From NCBI GenBank assembly GCA_034437715.1, contig DAOTTR010000161.1:23624-87623 (forward strand): a stretch of 64,000 bases of DNA, read 5' to 3'. The DNA comes from JAHBVH01 sp034437715 (lineage in GTDB: Bacteria; Chloroflexota; Anaerolineae; Caldilineales; Caldilineaceae). Below, piece by piece: positions 51,555 through 60,098 of the stretch. Below the pieces are notes generated by a model. That model ran no database searches. It worked only from the letters and a program-made list of their open reading frames with translations, and was not told the DNA's origin. Positions within the stretch are counted from its first letter, which is position 1, and every line of letters begins with the position of its first letter. The position numbers were made by a program, and so were the translations under genes.

Positions 51555-52145
51555 ATGATTCCATCTCTGCAAACACGTTCACCGGTCACTGATATGCAAT
51601 TGTTGCGCGCGATTGCGCAGCGTGATCAACAAGCTTTCTTGGCACTCTATGAACGGTATGGCAATTTAGTCTATAGTCTTGCCTTTCGGGTGGTGCGCCA
51701 CCAAACCATGGCCGAAGAAGTAACGCAAGATGTTTTTCTAAAGATCTGGCAACAGCCAGCGCGGTGGAATCCGGCCCTGGGTCAGTTTAGTAGCTGGCTA
51801 TTAACCATTACGCGCAACGCGGGCATTGATCGTCTGCGCAAGGAACGCCGCCATTGGACACCCTACGAACTATCGGATGGCCTACTGCAACTGAGCGAGG
51901 AAGCCGCCGTCGATCAAAATCCGTATTGGTATGACGGTCTGATTTTGGCACGCCTGTTGCAACAATTGCCACCCGAGCAGCGTCAATTGATTGAGTTGGC
52001 TTTTTATCAAGGCTATACCCATAGCGAGCTGGCAGAGAATTTACAGTTGCCGCTGGGGACGGTGAAAACACGCCTGCGCACGGGTTTGCAAAAGTTGCGT
52101 ACCCTCTGGCTAGAAGCGCATGAAGAGCCAGAGGCCAAAAGCTAG
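51555..52145 (+). CDS. ECF-type RNA polymerase sigma factor
   Basis: Sigma-70 family protein of 196 residues, extracytoplasmic-function type. Region 2 is AFLALYERYGNLVYSLAFRV then EEVTQDVFLKIWQ; region 4 is ALPPEQRQLIELAFYQGYTH-like (LLQQLPPEQRQLIELAFYQG) with SELAENLQLPLGTVKTRLR, a clear helix-turn-helix. It would direct RNA polymerase to stress- or envelope-related promoters. ATG 51555 is the first start; ATG 51594 is possible. The next plus-strand gene encodes a matching anti-sigma factor after 257 bases. Confidence 0.95.
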   Translation: MIPSLQTRSPVTDMQLLRAIAQRDQQAFLALYERYGNLVYSLAFRVVRHQTMAEEVTQDVFLKIWQQPARWNPALGQFSSWLLTITRNAGIDRLRKERRHWTPYELSDGLLQLSEEAAVDQNPYWYDGLILARLLQQLPPEQRQLIELAFYQGYTHSELAENLQLPLGTVKTRLRTGLQKLRTLWLEAHEEPEAKS

Positions 52146-52402
52146 TAGATCCCAGCGTAAATAAGGTACCCTATTTTTACCATGATGTACACGAGTAACG
52201 TGCCTGATTAACTGCCGTGGTATCTACGCCCAACTGTACTAGTCGCAGGAATTAACTTTGAACGCTAGCGCACACGCTCAACCGCGCACTGGGTGTATGG
52301 CCGGGCTACATCTGAATCGTGTGTATTCTGCGTTAGCTTCCATAGAAGCAGTAAACTATTGTTAAGTATTTATTTTCTACATAATTGTTCTAGTTACTTG
52401 TA

Positions 52403-53287
52403 ATGGGTTTAACAAATACACCGTCCGAGCACTCTAATCCAAATAATGCCCAGCAGCCCGGGATGCAACCGGCGGCTAGCGGTTTGCCTTGCGATGCTCT
52501 CGTCGAACTTATGCCGGCCTATAGCATTGGTGCCGTCGATCCCGAGGAATTCGCTGTCATCAATGGTCAGTTGGCTGCGTGCCCACAGGCGCTTACTGCG
52601 TTAGCCAGCTACACCAAAGTTGCCGAGGCATTGCTGTACAGCGCGCCGCCGCGCTTGGCACCGCCCGCCGTGGTGCAGCGTTTGCGCGCCGCGCTTGGCG
52701 CGCCCTCAATTCGCCCACCTTCAATTCGGCTACCCTTGCCGTCCAGCAAGCCGTCATATTATACGTTGTTGCCACCACCGGTCATCCAACCCGCGCGCCG
52801 GTGGTCCTTTGGGCAGATTTTGGCAAGCGCCGCGGGCGTGGTCTTGATCGCCATGAATCTTGCACTGCTCGTGCAGAATCAACAATTGCGTGCTTCACAA
52901 GCGCGGCTTGCGGCTGAATTGGCCCAACAAAACCGTGCGCTGATTTTTCTGGCCGCCGAAGAGCCCAAGGAAGTGCTCTTGCCCGCGGCCCAGGAAAACA
53001 GTAAGGCCCAGGCCGATGTGCTCTGGAATGACAGCCTGGGCGTCGCGATTATCTATGTGCGCGATTTTCCTACCCTACCCCCAGATATGGTCTATCAACT
53101 CTGGCTGAATAAAGATGGCGTACGCACGAGCGGTGGTCTTTTTACGGTGGATGAACAGGGCATGGGTATCATGGTTTTCCCCATCGAACGGGCGATCGAT
53201 GCCTATGATCGCATGGGGATTACCCCCGAACCAGCCGGTGGTAGCCCCGGACCCACTGGGTCGGCTGTGGTGCGCGGGCCAGTCTAG
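52403..53287 (+). CDS. RskA-like anti-sigma factor
   Basis: Membrane-bound anti-sigma protein of 294 residues. The N-terminal ~75-residue cytoplasmic region (LVELMPAYSIGAVDPEEFAV) has the layout of an anti-sigma domain; no HxxxCxxC zinc motif is visible, as in RskA. One membrane helix (FGQILASAAGVVLIAMNLALL) follows, then a coiled-coil-like stretch and the extracytoplasmic RskA C-terminal domain (AIIYVRDFPTLPPDMVYQLW). It would hold the preceding ECF sigma factor at the membrane until released by proteolysis. Two S41 proteases elsewhere in the window are not site-1/site-2 type, so the releasing protease is unknown. Confidence 0.88.
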   Translation: MGLTNTPSEHSNPNNAQQPGMQPAASGLPCDALVELMPAYSIGAVDPEEFAVINGQLAACPQALTALASYTKVAEALLYSAPPRLAPPAVVQRLRAALGAPSIRPPSIRLPLPSSKPSYYTLLPPPVIQPARRWSFGQILASAAGVVLIAMNLALLVQNQQLRASQARLAAELAQQNRALIFLAAEEPKEVLLPAAQENSKAQADVLWNDSLGVAIIYVRDFPTLPPDMVYQLWLNKDGVRTSGGLFTVDEQGMGIMVFPIERAIDAYDRMGITPEPAGGSPGPTGSAVVRGPV

Positions 53288-53484
53288 GCAATTTTTGGGC
53301 GTAGATTGGCGCACGACGCAGCAAGCGTTGATTTTTGGTCGTTTTTCCACTTTTGACGTATGATAGCGGCGAAGGGTAGTCTTTACTGTTACGCAAAAAA
53401 CTGGCCTAGGGTATGAAAGTGTGTGCTTCGGGTAGGCTTGGATAGCAAGGCGTAACTCCATAGGAAAGCGAGTAACTACGAACA

Positions 53485-53898
53485 ATGAATCTAACGACAA
53501 TCTTATTTCAAGCGCATTCGGGATGGCGCTATCTGGTCATTTTGGTGTTGGTCTTGGCGCTGCTCAAGTTTTTGATTGGTCTGTTGGCTAAGCAAAAATG
53601 GTCCAAGCTTGATCGCACGCTGGGCACAGTCACGTCGATTGTGATCGGCATCCAATGGCTCTTGGGACTTGGCTTGTGGGCGCTGGCACCGGCTGCTTGG
53701 TTCTTGAATCTTGGCAGCGTCAACTTTGCGGAACATATTGGCACCATGACCTTGGCCCTTGTGGCGGCACAGATCGCCAGTGGACGCGCCAAGCGCGCGC
53801 CCAGTGACGCGGCGAAATATCGGATCGCCTTTATTGGCTTTCTGATTGCTGGTCTGCTGGTTGCGCTAGGTGTCGCCCGGATTACCCAGGTAATCTAA
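53485..53898 (+). CDS. hypothetical four-TM membrane protein
   Basis: Small integral membrane protein of 137 residues with four hydrophobic helices. The start FQAHSGWRYLVILVLVLALLKFL and His residues in helices 1 and 3 (AHSGWRY, AEHIG) resemble short cytochrome-b-like or DoxX-like proteins found in several phyla. Possible haem ligation by these histidines is inference. No ribosome site of note. It lies upstream of the tRNA-Gln gene, with its own stop about 75 bases before the tRNA promoter. Confidence 0.7.
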   Translation: MNLTTILFQAHSGWRYLVILVLVLALLKFLIGLLAKQKWSKLDRTLGTVTSIVIGIQWLLGLGLWALAPAAWFLNLGSVNFAEHIGTMTLALVAAQIASGRAKRAPSDAAKYRIAFIGFLIAGLLVALGVARITQVI

Positions 53899-53953
53899 GC
53901 ACTGTGTTCTTTGTGCCCCACTGTGTTTCGTGCGTAAATTTTAGCGGGCAAAT

Positions 53954-53982
53954 TTGCCACTTTGCGCGACGCGTGCTACAAT
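53954..53982 (+). promoter_or_regulatory. promoter of tRNA-Gln
   Basis: -35 TTGCCA (53954-53959), a 17-base spacer, and -10 TACAAT (53977-53982) with a TGC extension. The transcription start would fall about 15-18 bases before the tRNA. This is the best-formed promoter in the window. Confidence 0.7.
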
Positions 53983-54005
53983 CAGGAGCGTTGTTTCGCA
54001 CGTAG

Positions 54006-54077
54006 TGGGGGATAGTTTAATCGGCAGAACAATGCGCTCTGGACGCATCGGTTGGGGTTCGAGTCCCTGTCCCCCAG
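54006..54077 (+). tRNA. tRNA-Gln (anticodon CUG)
   Basis: A 72-base cloverleaf. Acceptor TGGGGGA pairs with TCCCCCA, including the U1-A72 pair typical of tRNA-Gln. The D arm is GTTT/GAAC, the anticodon stem ATGCG/CGCAT encloses CTCTGGA with anticodon CTG, the variable loop has 4 bases, and the T arm TGGGG-TTCGAGT-CCCTG has two wobble pairs. The discriminator is G and CCA is not encoded. It has its own promoter and an intrinsic terminator directly downstream, so it is a monocistronic unit. Confidence 0.95.
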
Positions 54078-54095
54078 TATCTTCCAGGAGAAATG

Positions 54096-54120
54096 CCTCA
54101 CCAACCGGTGGGGTATTTTT
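54096..54120 (+). terminator. intrinsic terminator of tRNA-Gln
   Basis: CCTCACC (54096-54102) pairs with GGTGGGG (54107-54113) around AACC, with one G-U, followed by TATTTTT. Confidence 0.85.
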
Positions 54121-54186
54121 GATCTCTATGAAGTTTGATCCCCGCGGATCGACCCTACCCTCTACCCACAAATAGGTAGTAGGGGG

Positions 54187-54251
54187 CGTGCCGGGGACGA
54201 CGCAATGGCAATGGCGGTGCTGCAGCATGTGTTGGGGTCGTCCCCGGCCCG
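54187..54251. repeat. inverted repeat D, copy 2
   Basis: TGCCGGGGACGAC is mirrored by GTCGTCCCCGGCC around ~40 bases. It shares GCGTGCCGGGGACG with copy 1 at 30582. This and copy C3 are the only features in the 396-bp gap 54078-54473. Confidence 0.6.
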
Positions 54252-54363
54252 TTAGCCATCGCTGTTACTCGAAGATGTGACTCGCTGTACTAGACTCGTG
54301 GTTGAATCGTTTTCGATTGTGTTGCGTATGGATTGAATAGCAATAGGACTTACGCACTTGATC

Positions 54364-54396
54364 AGACCTGTAGGGTCTACAAGACTCTACAGGTCT
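54364..54396 (+). repeat. 33-bp palindromic repeat C, copy 3
   Basis: AGACCTGTAGGGTCT then AGACTCTACAGGTCT with a three-base spacer. Flanks TTGATC and CTTGTGGAT resemble those of copy 2. Confidence 0.85.
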
Positions 54397-54473
54397 CTTG
54401 TGGATCTATTCAATTGCCTAATATCTAACAGCTACAACCAAGCAACCAATCAGCCAACGATCAACCCAATCCC

Positions 54474-55196
54474 ATGTCCAACCTATATCACGATCCTCTC
54501 TTCGCGTCGCTCGATGCCGACGCACACCTGGCAAGAATTGGCGGTGGCAATGAGACAGAAGTCTATTGTACCGATGACCGCCGCTATGTGGTTAAAGTCA
54601 AACACAACCAAGCCACTTCGCTCGCCGCAACTCTGAGCCAAGCCGCTACCCTGCGCAAAGCTGCCCGCCGTTTTGCGACTGTCATGGGGCAGCAGCATAG
54701 CATTCCCAGTGACTTTCTGATTGGGCAAGATGGCGCGGGGCAGATCCAACTGCTGGTGATGCAGCCCTTTTACGCCGAGGCACAACCCCTGTTTGCGCTA
54801 GATTATGATCGCCTTAGCCGCGCACAGCGCGTGCAGATCGCGCGCCAATTGCTGCACATTATCCGGCGCGCCAGCGCCACCTATGGCAAACGGGGCTGGA
54901 TGCCTGATCTCTATGGGCGGACGAGTGCCAGCCGTGCCGAACGTGAACGGCTCAATCATTGGTATAGGTTGCCTTGGCGTCTATGGAGTTTCCTGATCCA
55001 GCGCAACTTGCTGCGCGCCCACAATTTGATGCTCAACCCCGCCCCCGACCAGCGGATCATCCTGGTCGATTACGACCCTGTAATGCGGGGCAAAGTCTAT
55101 CAACTGATTTACTATCATATCCGCTTTTGGCTTTTCTGGCGCGACCTGCTCTTGATCGCCCTGATGGTGCTGACGGGGTGGGTGCCCGGGCGTTGA
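54474..55196 (+). CDS. putative kinase-like protein with C-terminal membrane helix
   Basis: Protein of 240 residues, family not firmly recognised. The start has a nucleotide-loop-like IGGGNETEVYCTD and YVVKVK, as in the glycine loop and lysine of protein-kinase-like folds. Later LLRAHNLMLNPAPDQRIILV followed by DYD resembles the catalytic HxxN...DxD of aminoglycoside-phosphotransferase or Rio-type kinases. The last ~35 residues are hydrophobic (FWLFWRDLLLIALMVLTGWV), so it may sit on the membrane. Together this suggests a small, membrane-associated phosphotransferase; substrate unknown. It is preceded by repeat C copy 3. Confidence 0.6.
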   Translation: MSNLYHDPLFASLDADAHLARIGGGNETEVYCTDDRRYVVKVKHNQATSLAATLSQAATLRKAARRFATVMGQQHSIPSDFLIGQDGAGQIQLLVMQPFYAEAQPLFALDYDRLSRAQRVQIARQLLHIIRRASATYGKRGWMPDLYGRTSASRAERERLNHWYRLPWRLWSFLIQRNLLRAHNLMLNPAPDQRIILVDYDPVMRGKVYQLIYYHIRFWLFWRDLLLIALMVLTGWVPGR

Positions 55197-55426
55197 TCGC
55201 TATCCTCTGTCGATGCGTCCGCACCTTTTGTTATGAAAGTGTAATATAAATTCGTCAATTTCCTATGTAAAATTACCTACCTAGAGAATACGTAGGATGA
55301 CGTAGGTTTTACACATAACTTTTTAGATGATGACTCGTCATCATAAACAGATGACATTGATGCAAAAAATCGAAATGTGCTCGCAGCGGTGAGCGCTACT
55401 TGAATAGATAGCGGTAGGAGATGATG

Positions 55427-55624
55427 ATGAGCAGCAAGTCACGTAATGCAAATTATGATACTTTGGAGAAGATCTTGGCCGACAGCGATTTGGCACAACG
55501 CGTGGGCGGTTTGAAGAGTTTGGGCAGCAATGATGGCGCCGAAGGCACCTGGATTACCTCTAAGGAGCAGTTTGATAAGCTTTATAAATCAGTTGATGAA
55601 ATTGAAAAATATCTGCGTTCGTAA
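55427..55624 (+). CDS. hypothetical small protein
   Basis: Protein of ~65 residues; three tandem ATG codons (55421, 55424, 55427) follow GGTAGGAG, and the last gives the best spacing. The sequence is polar with a predicted helical tail (ITSKEQFDKLYKSVDEIEKY). No family is recognised and no secretion signal is present. The good ribosome site and codon-like composition argue that it is real. Confidence 0.6.
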   Translation: MSSKSRNANYDTLEKILADSDLAQRVGGLKSLGSNDGAEGTWITSKEQFDKLYKSVDEIEKYLRS

Positions 55625-55682
55625 TCACCCGTTGATTGGTTGTTGCCCAAATAATTGCCAGTTATCGCGAAGTCAATATTTG

Positions 55683-55762
55683 TAGCGTAGTCCGAAGGAT
55701 GTACCCTTTAGACTACGCTAGACCCGCATCGAAAGATGTGCTGCTTGTAGGCGTATCTTTCG
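55683..55762. repeat. two adjacent inverted repeats
   Basis: TAGCGTAGTC (55683-55692) is mirrored by GACTACGCTA (55711-55720), and CGAAAGAT (55730-55737) by ATCTTTCG (55755-55762). Two consecutive hairpins between the small protein gene and the SDR gene; possible transcript end or leader structure. Confidence 0.5.
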
Positions 55763-55863
55763 CTTTTCCTCGCCATTTTTTCCATCGTCATATCCCTGAA
55801 ATTGTCCAACCGTCCCGCGCAAAATAGACCTTTTGATCGCTCTCTGGTAAACTGATAGGTATT

Positions 55864-56667
55864 ATGGCGCGTAAAAAATTGCAGGGACAAGTAGCGATCA
55901 TTACAGGCGCGAGCCGTGGATTGGGTGCTGGCATTGCCGAACTTTTGGTACGCGCCGGCGCGATCGTCGTGTTGACGGCGCGCACGGCGGAAGCCCTGGA
56001 AGAGCAGGCCGAACACCTGCGCCGCCTGGGGGGGCAAGTATTGGCGATCCCAGCCGATGTGAGCGATCCCGAAGCCGTGGGCGCGCTGATCGAGCAGGCC
56101 GTGGGCACCTTTCAACATATTGATATTCTGGTGAATAATGCGGGTGTTGTGTGGCCTATCGAAGAAGTGGCCGAAACCGACCCCGATGAATGGGCGTATA
56201 ACATTCATGTCAACTTGCTTGGGCCATTTTTTGCCATCTATGGCGTTTTGCCCACGATGATGGAACAGGGCTATGGTCGCATTGTGAATGTGAGCAGCGG
56301 CTTGGGGCGCACGCCCGTCCCTGGGCTGAGCGCTTATGGCGCTGCCAAAGCTGGTGTAGACCAGTTAACCCGTATTCTTGCCCTGGAGCTCGCCAAGACG
56401 AAGATTACGGTGAATGCCTTGCACCCCGGTGTTGTCGATACAGATATGCAGGCGGATTTGCGCAGTGTGGACACGACCGACAGCCAACTCGATTTGCAGA
56501 TGTTCCATGATTTTCAGGATGCCGGAAAATTGATCCCGCCGCTGGTGGCCGCGCGCTTGGTCTATTGGCTGGTCGGCCCTTGGAGCCGCGACCGCTCTGG
56601 CGAAATCTTTAGTTTTCGCGATGAGGCCTGGCTGGCTCAGGTTGACCGTGATCTGCAAAACCCATAA
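55864..56667 (+). CDS. SDR family oxidoreductase
   Basis: Classical short-chain dehydrogenase of 267 residues. Motifs: TGASRGLG (cofactor loop), NNAGVV, SSGLGRT (catalytic Ser) and YGAAKAGVDQ (Tyr-x-x-x-Lys). Basic residues after beta-2 (LTARTAE) favour NADP. Probably a 3-oxoacyl-ACP reductase-like or other ketoreductase; the substrate is unknown. ATG 55864 follows GGTATT weakly, so translation initiation may rely on leader structure. It ends before an intrinsic terminator at 56738. Confidence 0.92.
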   Translation: MARKKLQGQVAIITGASRGLGAGIAELLVRAGAIVVLTARTAEALEEQAEHLRRLGGQVLAIPADVSDPEAVGALIEQAVGTFQHIDILVNNAGVVWPIEEVAETDPDEWAYNIHVNLLGPFFAIYGVLPTMMEQGYGRIVNVSSGLGRTPVPGLSAYGAAKAGVDQLTRILALELAKTKITVNALHPGVVDTDMQADLRSVDTTDSQLDLQMFHDFQDAGKLIPPLVAARLVYWLVGPWSRDRSGEIFSFRDEAWLAQVDRDLQNP

Positions 56668-56737
56668 CCCAGTTACAAAACAGCCGCTATTTTGTCCGTT
56701 GTCCGTTGGCTGGCGAGAATAGGTAAGGCTATCCTTC

Positions 56738-56765
56738 TCCCTGGTCGCGGCCAGGGAAGTTTTTT
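56738..56765 (+). terminator. intrinsic terminator
   Basis: TCCCTGG (56738-56744) pairs with CCAGGGA (56751-56757), followed by AGTTTTTT. Confidence 0.85.
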
Positions 56766-56901
56766 GTAATTGCCATCTGGAACCCACTTTGTCCCTTATT
56801 ACGTTCCCTAATCGTAACGATTCATCTGGGAACACCGCCATCCTGACGGCGATCCCAGATGAGATGGCGCACGAATTGCTGATGCGTAAAGGTGAACCAA
56901 G

Positions 56902-58797
56902 ATGGTAGATATAAAAATAGGCGCGTTTCAATCACAGCCCCAATCACAGCTTCAGTTACAAGTGCAACCCCCGCAGATTGTCACTGATCTGTTGCCAATC
57001 CATATTCGTGGCGGTGTTCATCACAATTTGCTGGCACCGAATAGTGTTACTTTTGTCCTCTATGCGCCCTTCAAACCCTATGTCAGCCTGGTGGGTGATT
57101 TTAATGGGTGGAATAGCCGGGCGAACCGTATGGTGACCGATGGCCGTGGCGTCTGGTGGACAACCATTCCGCACCCCGGCGCAACCCATTACGGCTATTA
57201 TGTGGCGATCGACGACCAGTCGCATGTCTGGGTGGGCGATCCGTACGCGACCCAGGTGGCGTGGACAGAGCAAACCTCGTGGGCCTACCTGCCGGCACGC
57301 GAAACCAAATTTGTATGGCACGATCAACATTGGCAGACGCCAGCCTTGCGCGATTTGATCATTTATGAACTCTGCGTGCGCGACTTTGCCGGTAGTTGGC
57401 TCGTGAACCGGCCCCATTATGGCACCTTTCGCGACATGCTGACCTATGTGGATTACTTGGCAGCGTTGGGCATTACAGCCATTGAGCTTATGCCGATCCA
57501 AGCATTTCCTGGCGATTCTAGCTGGGGTTACAATCCAGTTTTCTATTTTACGCCGGCCCATAGCTATGGCACCCCTGCTGATCTCATGCGGTTGGTGGAT
57601 GCCTGCCACACGCGTGGGATGGCGGTCATTCTGGATGTGGCGTTTAATCATGCCTGGGGTCAACAGCCCTATTACCAGTTGTACCCACCCCTGTATGGCC
57701 CCAAAGGCGAATGGCTGGCCGATTGGAACCCATTCTTTCATCACACGCCACAGGCGGTCAATGGTTGGGGTGGGGTCGATTGGGATCACTTTGCGAGCGA
57801 GACAACCCACTATTTTCAAGATGTGGTGCGTTTCTGGCTGCGCGAATATCATATCGATGGCTTTCGCTTTGATTGGGTCTGTGGCGTTGATTATGATAGC
57901 CAGAATCCCATGAACCCCGGCTTCGATCCCTATCATGGCATCAGCGCAATTGGCTGGGCTGCGCGCCAGGAAAAACCGAATTGCATTCTGCTGGGCGAGT
58001 ATTGGCAACTGGAAGGCACCCACCCCGAAAAAACTGCGGCCAAGCTGGTGCATGAAACGCCGCTAGATGCCTACTGGAATGGCGATTTCCATCATGTGCT
58101 CGATGATGTGTTGAATCAGCGCTGGGCGTGGGAAAAGAATGATATTTTCCGCGCCATCGGTGGCTTTCGCGAGCATGGCTGTACAAAGGCTACCCAGAAT
58201 GTAAATTATTCGTGTAGTCATGATGAGGTGCGACCTGAGCATGAGATTATTTTCTACTCACAGCCCCATATTGTGCGCCCCGATGGCATGAGCGTGGCGC
58301 AGATGGCACAGGCCAAAGCGCTCTTGGGGCTGGTCACAGTGCTGACCGCGCCTGGGATTCCCATGCTCTATGCCGGCCAAGAATTTGGCGAAGATGCGCC
58401 GCGCACCATTGACTTTCAACCGTTACACTGGGAGAAATTGCAACAGCCAGTGACTTATCGTTATTTTCAGTTGATCAAACGCCTGGTGGCCGCGCGGCGT
58501 ACACACCCGGCGCTGGCCAGTGACGACATTCGTTTTTACACGAATAATTTCCCAACCGAGCAAGTTGTGCGCTTTGATCGCGTTTTGATGGGGGCACAAG
58601 GGGGGGCACCCGTTGACTTTGTAGCGGTTGGGCTAAATTTTGGCGGCGTTGCGCGCACCATCGAGTTGACCGTACCCTGGCCGGGACGTTGGCAAGAGCT
58701 CCTAAGCGACGAGATTTATACGGTTGCGCAAAATTGTGTTATCACATTGGTGCCCTGGCAGGCTGTCATACTGACGTTTATGAACAAAGCGATGTAG
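56902..58797 (+). CDS. GH13 alpha-amylase superfamily enzyme with CBM48
   Basis: Glucan-active enzyme of 631 residues. An N-terminal CBM48-type beta-sandwich (VTFVLYAPFKPYVSLVGDFN; about 45-130) precedes the GH13 TIM barrel with DVAFNH (245-250), nucleophile D324 in GFRFDW, acid/base E366 in LLGEYW, and D441 in the position of the third catalytic aspartate (SCSHDE where most members have NHD). A C-terminal beta domain follows. It resembles glycogen branching or trehalose-hydrolase-type enzymes; CBM48 favours branching-enzyme or isoamylase-like action. AAGGTG lies 7 bases before the start. The Gln/Pro-rich first 25 residues are unusual. Confidence 0.9.
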   Translation: MVDIKIGAFQSQPQSQLQLQVQPPQIVTDLLPIHIRGGVHHNLLAPNSVTFVLYAPFKPYVSLVGDFNGWNSRANRMVTDGRGVWWTTIPHPGATHYGYYVAIDDQSHVWVGDPYATQVAWTEQTSWAYLPARETKFVWHDQHWQTPALRDLIIYELCVRDFAGSWLVNRPHYGTFRDMLTYVDYLAALGITAIELMPIQAFPGDSSWGYNPVFYFTPAHSYGTPADLMRLVDACHTRGMAVILDVAFNHAWGQQPYYQLYPPLYGPKGEWLADWNPFFHHTPQAVNGWGGVDWDHFASETTHYFQDVVRFWLREYHIDGFRFDWVCGVDYDSQNPMNPGFDPYHGISAIGWAARQEKPNCILLGEYWQLEGTHPEKTAAKLVHETPLDAYWNGDFHHVLDDVLNQRWAWEKNDIFRAIGGFREHGCTKATQNVNYSCSHDEVRPEHEIIFYSQPHIVRPDGMSVAQMAQAKALLGLVTVLTAPGIPMLYAGQEFGEDAPRTIDFQPLHWEKLQQPVTYRYFQLIKRLVAARRTHPALASDDIRFYTNNFPTEQVVRFDRVLMGAQGGAPVDFVAVGLNFGGVARTIELTVPWPGRWQELLSDEIYTVAQNCVITLVPWQAVILTFMNKAM

Positions 58798-58820
58798 GCA
58801 TTGCTTGCCGTTGATCGGCA

Positions 58821-59591
58821 CTACGGCTTCCTCGCCCGGATCACTGCACCGGCGAAGGTGAAGTTGTGGTTGGCCTCCACTTGAAGGGCGCTTTTGACTT
58901 CTTGGGGTGCGCCATCCAAGAGTGTGCGGATCATGGCGGCATTGGCCTCTGGCGTAGCCATGCGTTGAATCCAACTGGCAAAATCGATCCAGACACCGCC
59001 CCGATAGATGACTTGTGCGTCCACAAAACCAGCCGCCTCTAGCATCCCGATCCATTGTGCTGCCGTGTGATCGCGCACATGCGACGGATCGCGCAACACC
59101 TCCACCGCTTGCAGATAGGTGTCACACATAAAGTCATCAAAGGAAATAATGTCATCCAAAATGACATAGCCACCCGGTTGCAGCACCCGCTGAAATTCTT
59201 GCAGCGCGGCGTCTGGATGGGGCCAATGGTGCGCGCTGTAGCGCGAAACGATGATGTCAAAATGGCCAGCGGCAAACGGTAACTTTTCCACATCTCCCCG
59301 GCGGAACACCACATTGGTCAAGCCGCGGTCGCTAGCCAGTTGCTTGCCCTGGTCCAACATGCCTTGGGTCAAATCGATGGCGATCACCTGCGCCACTTGG
59401 GGGGCAAAGGCCAAGGCGGTGTGCCCTGTGCCACATCCGGCATCCAACACGCGTTCCTGACCAGTCAATGGCACGGCGCGCAACATCTCTTCCAGATCGC
59501 GCCCCTTGGCATGGACGGCGCTGGTGCTATAGTTGGCTGCGACCTGACCAAATTGGTGTTGTACCGATGCTTTAATATCCATAGTTGACAT
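58821..59591 (-). CDS. class I SAM-dependent methyltransferase (UbiE-like)
   Basis: Methyltransferase of 256 residues. The SAM loop is VLDAGCGTGHTAL, with AIDLTQGMLDQ and GDVEKLPFAAGHFDIIVS following in standard order. Such enzymes methylate small molecules, often quinones or phenols; the substrate is not evident. AGGGAGG lies 6 bases before ATG 59591. It is the last gene of a minus-strand run, 50 bases after the GNAT gene. Confidence 0.92.
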   Translation of the reverse strand: MSTMDIKASVQHQFGQVAANYSTSAVHAKGRDLEEMLRAVPLTGQERVLDAGCGTGHTALAFAPQVAQVIAIDLTQGMLDQGKQLASDRGLTNVVFRRGDVEKLPFAAGHFDIIVSRYSAHHWPHPDAALQEFQRVLQPGGYVILDDIISFDDFMCDTYLQAVEVLRDPSHVRDHTAAQWIGMLEAAGFVDAQVIYRGGVWIDFASWIQRMATPEANAAMIRTLLDGAPQEVKSALQVEANHNFTFAGAVIRARKP

Positions 59592-59641
59592 TGGTTATCC
59601 TCCCTATGTTCCTGATAAATGATTCTTCCCGATTCTGTTGA

Positions 59642-60094
59642 TTATTCCTTGGCCAATTCGGGTCGCCGCCACGGCACGGCATAGCGTTTGATCATCATCA
59701 ACTGATCATCGGCTGCTTCAAAACCAAACTTGCGATAGAGCCCATGCGCGTCGCGCGTTGCCAAGACAAAATTGCGCAAACTAGCCAGCGCCGGACAATT
59801 GACAATAGACTCGATCAGCCAAACCCCCAAGCCATCGCCGCGCTGGTCGGGTAAAATAAAGACATCGGCCAAATAGGCAAAGGAGGTGTAGTCGGTCACG
59901 ACGCGCGCAAAGCCGATCTGTTTATCTTCTTCGTATAGCCCAAAACAGAACGAATGTTGGATCGCTTGGGCCACCAAGGCACGCGGAATGCCGGGCGACC
60001 AATAGCAATGATAAAGATAGCCATGAATCACATCCAGGTCGAGCCGCGCTGGATCGGTGCTGATGGTGAAATGGTCCCTATGATATTCGTACAC
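59642..60094 (-). CDS. GNAT family N-acetyltransferase
   Basis: Acetyltransferase of 150 residues. The acetyl-CoA loop is ILPDQRGDGLGVWLIES, preceded by ADVF and followed by ATRDAHGLYRKFGF, the usual Tyr and beta-bulge region. The frame is open upstream to 60340, but that part overlaps the cupin gene; GTG 60094, four bases after the cupin stop, is the sensible start and implies tight coupling. The substrate is unknown (amine of a small molecule or protein). Confidence 0.88.
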   Translation of the reverse strand: MYEYHRDHFTISTDPARLDLDVIHGYLYHCYWSPGIPRALVAQAIQHSFCFGLYEEDKQIGFARVVTDYTSFAYLADVFILPDQRGDGLGVWLIESIVNCPALASLRNFVLATRDAHGLYRKFGFEAADDQLMMIKRYAVPWRRPELAKE

Positions 60095-60098
60095 GAGA

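Noticed and set aside
53954..54175. 73-codon frame overlapping the tRNA
   Set aside because: It coincides with tRNA-Gln, its promoter and its terminator, which fully explain the interval.
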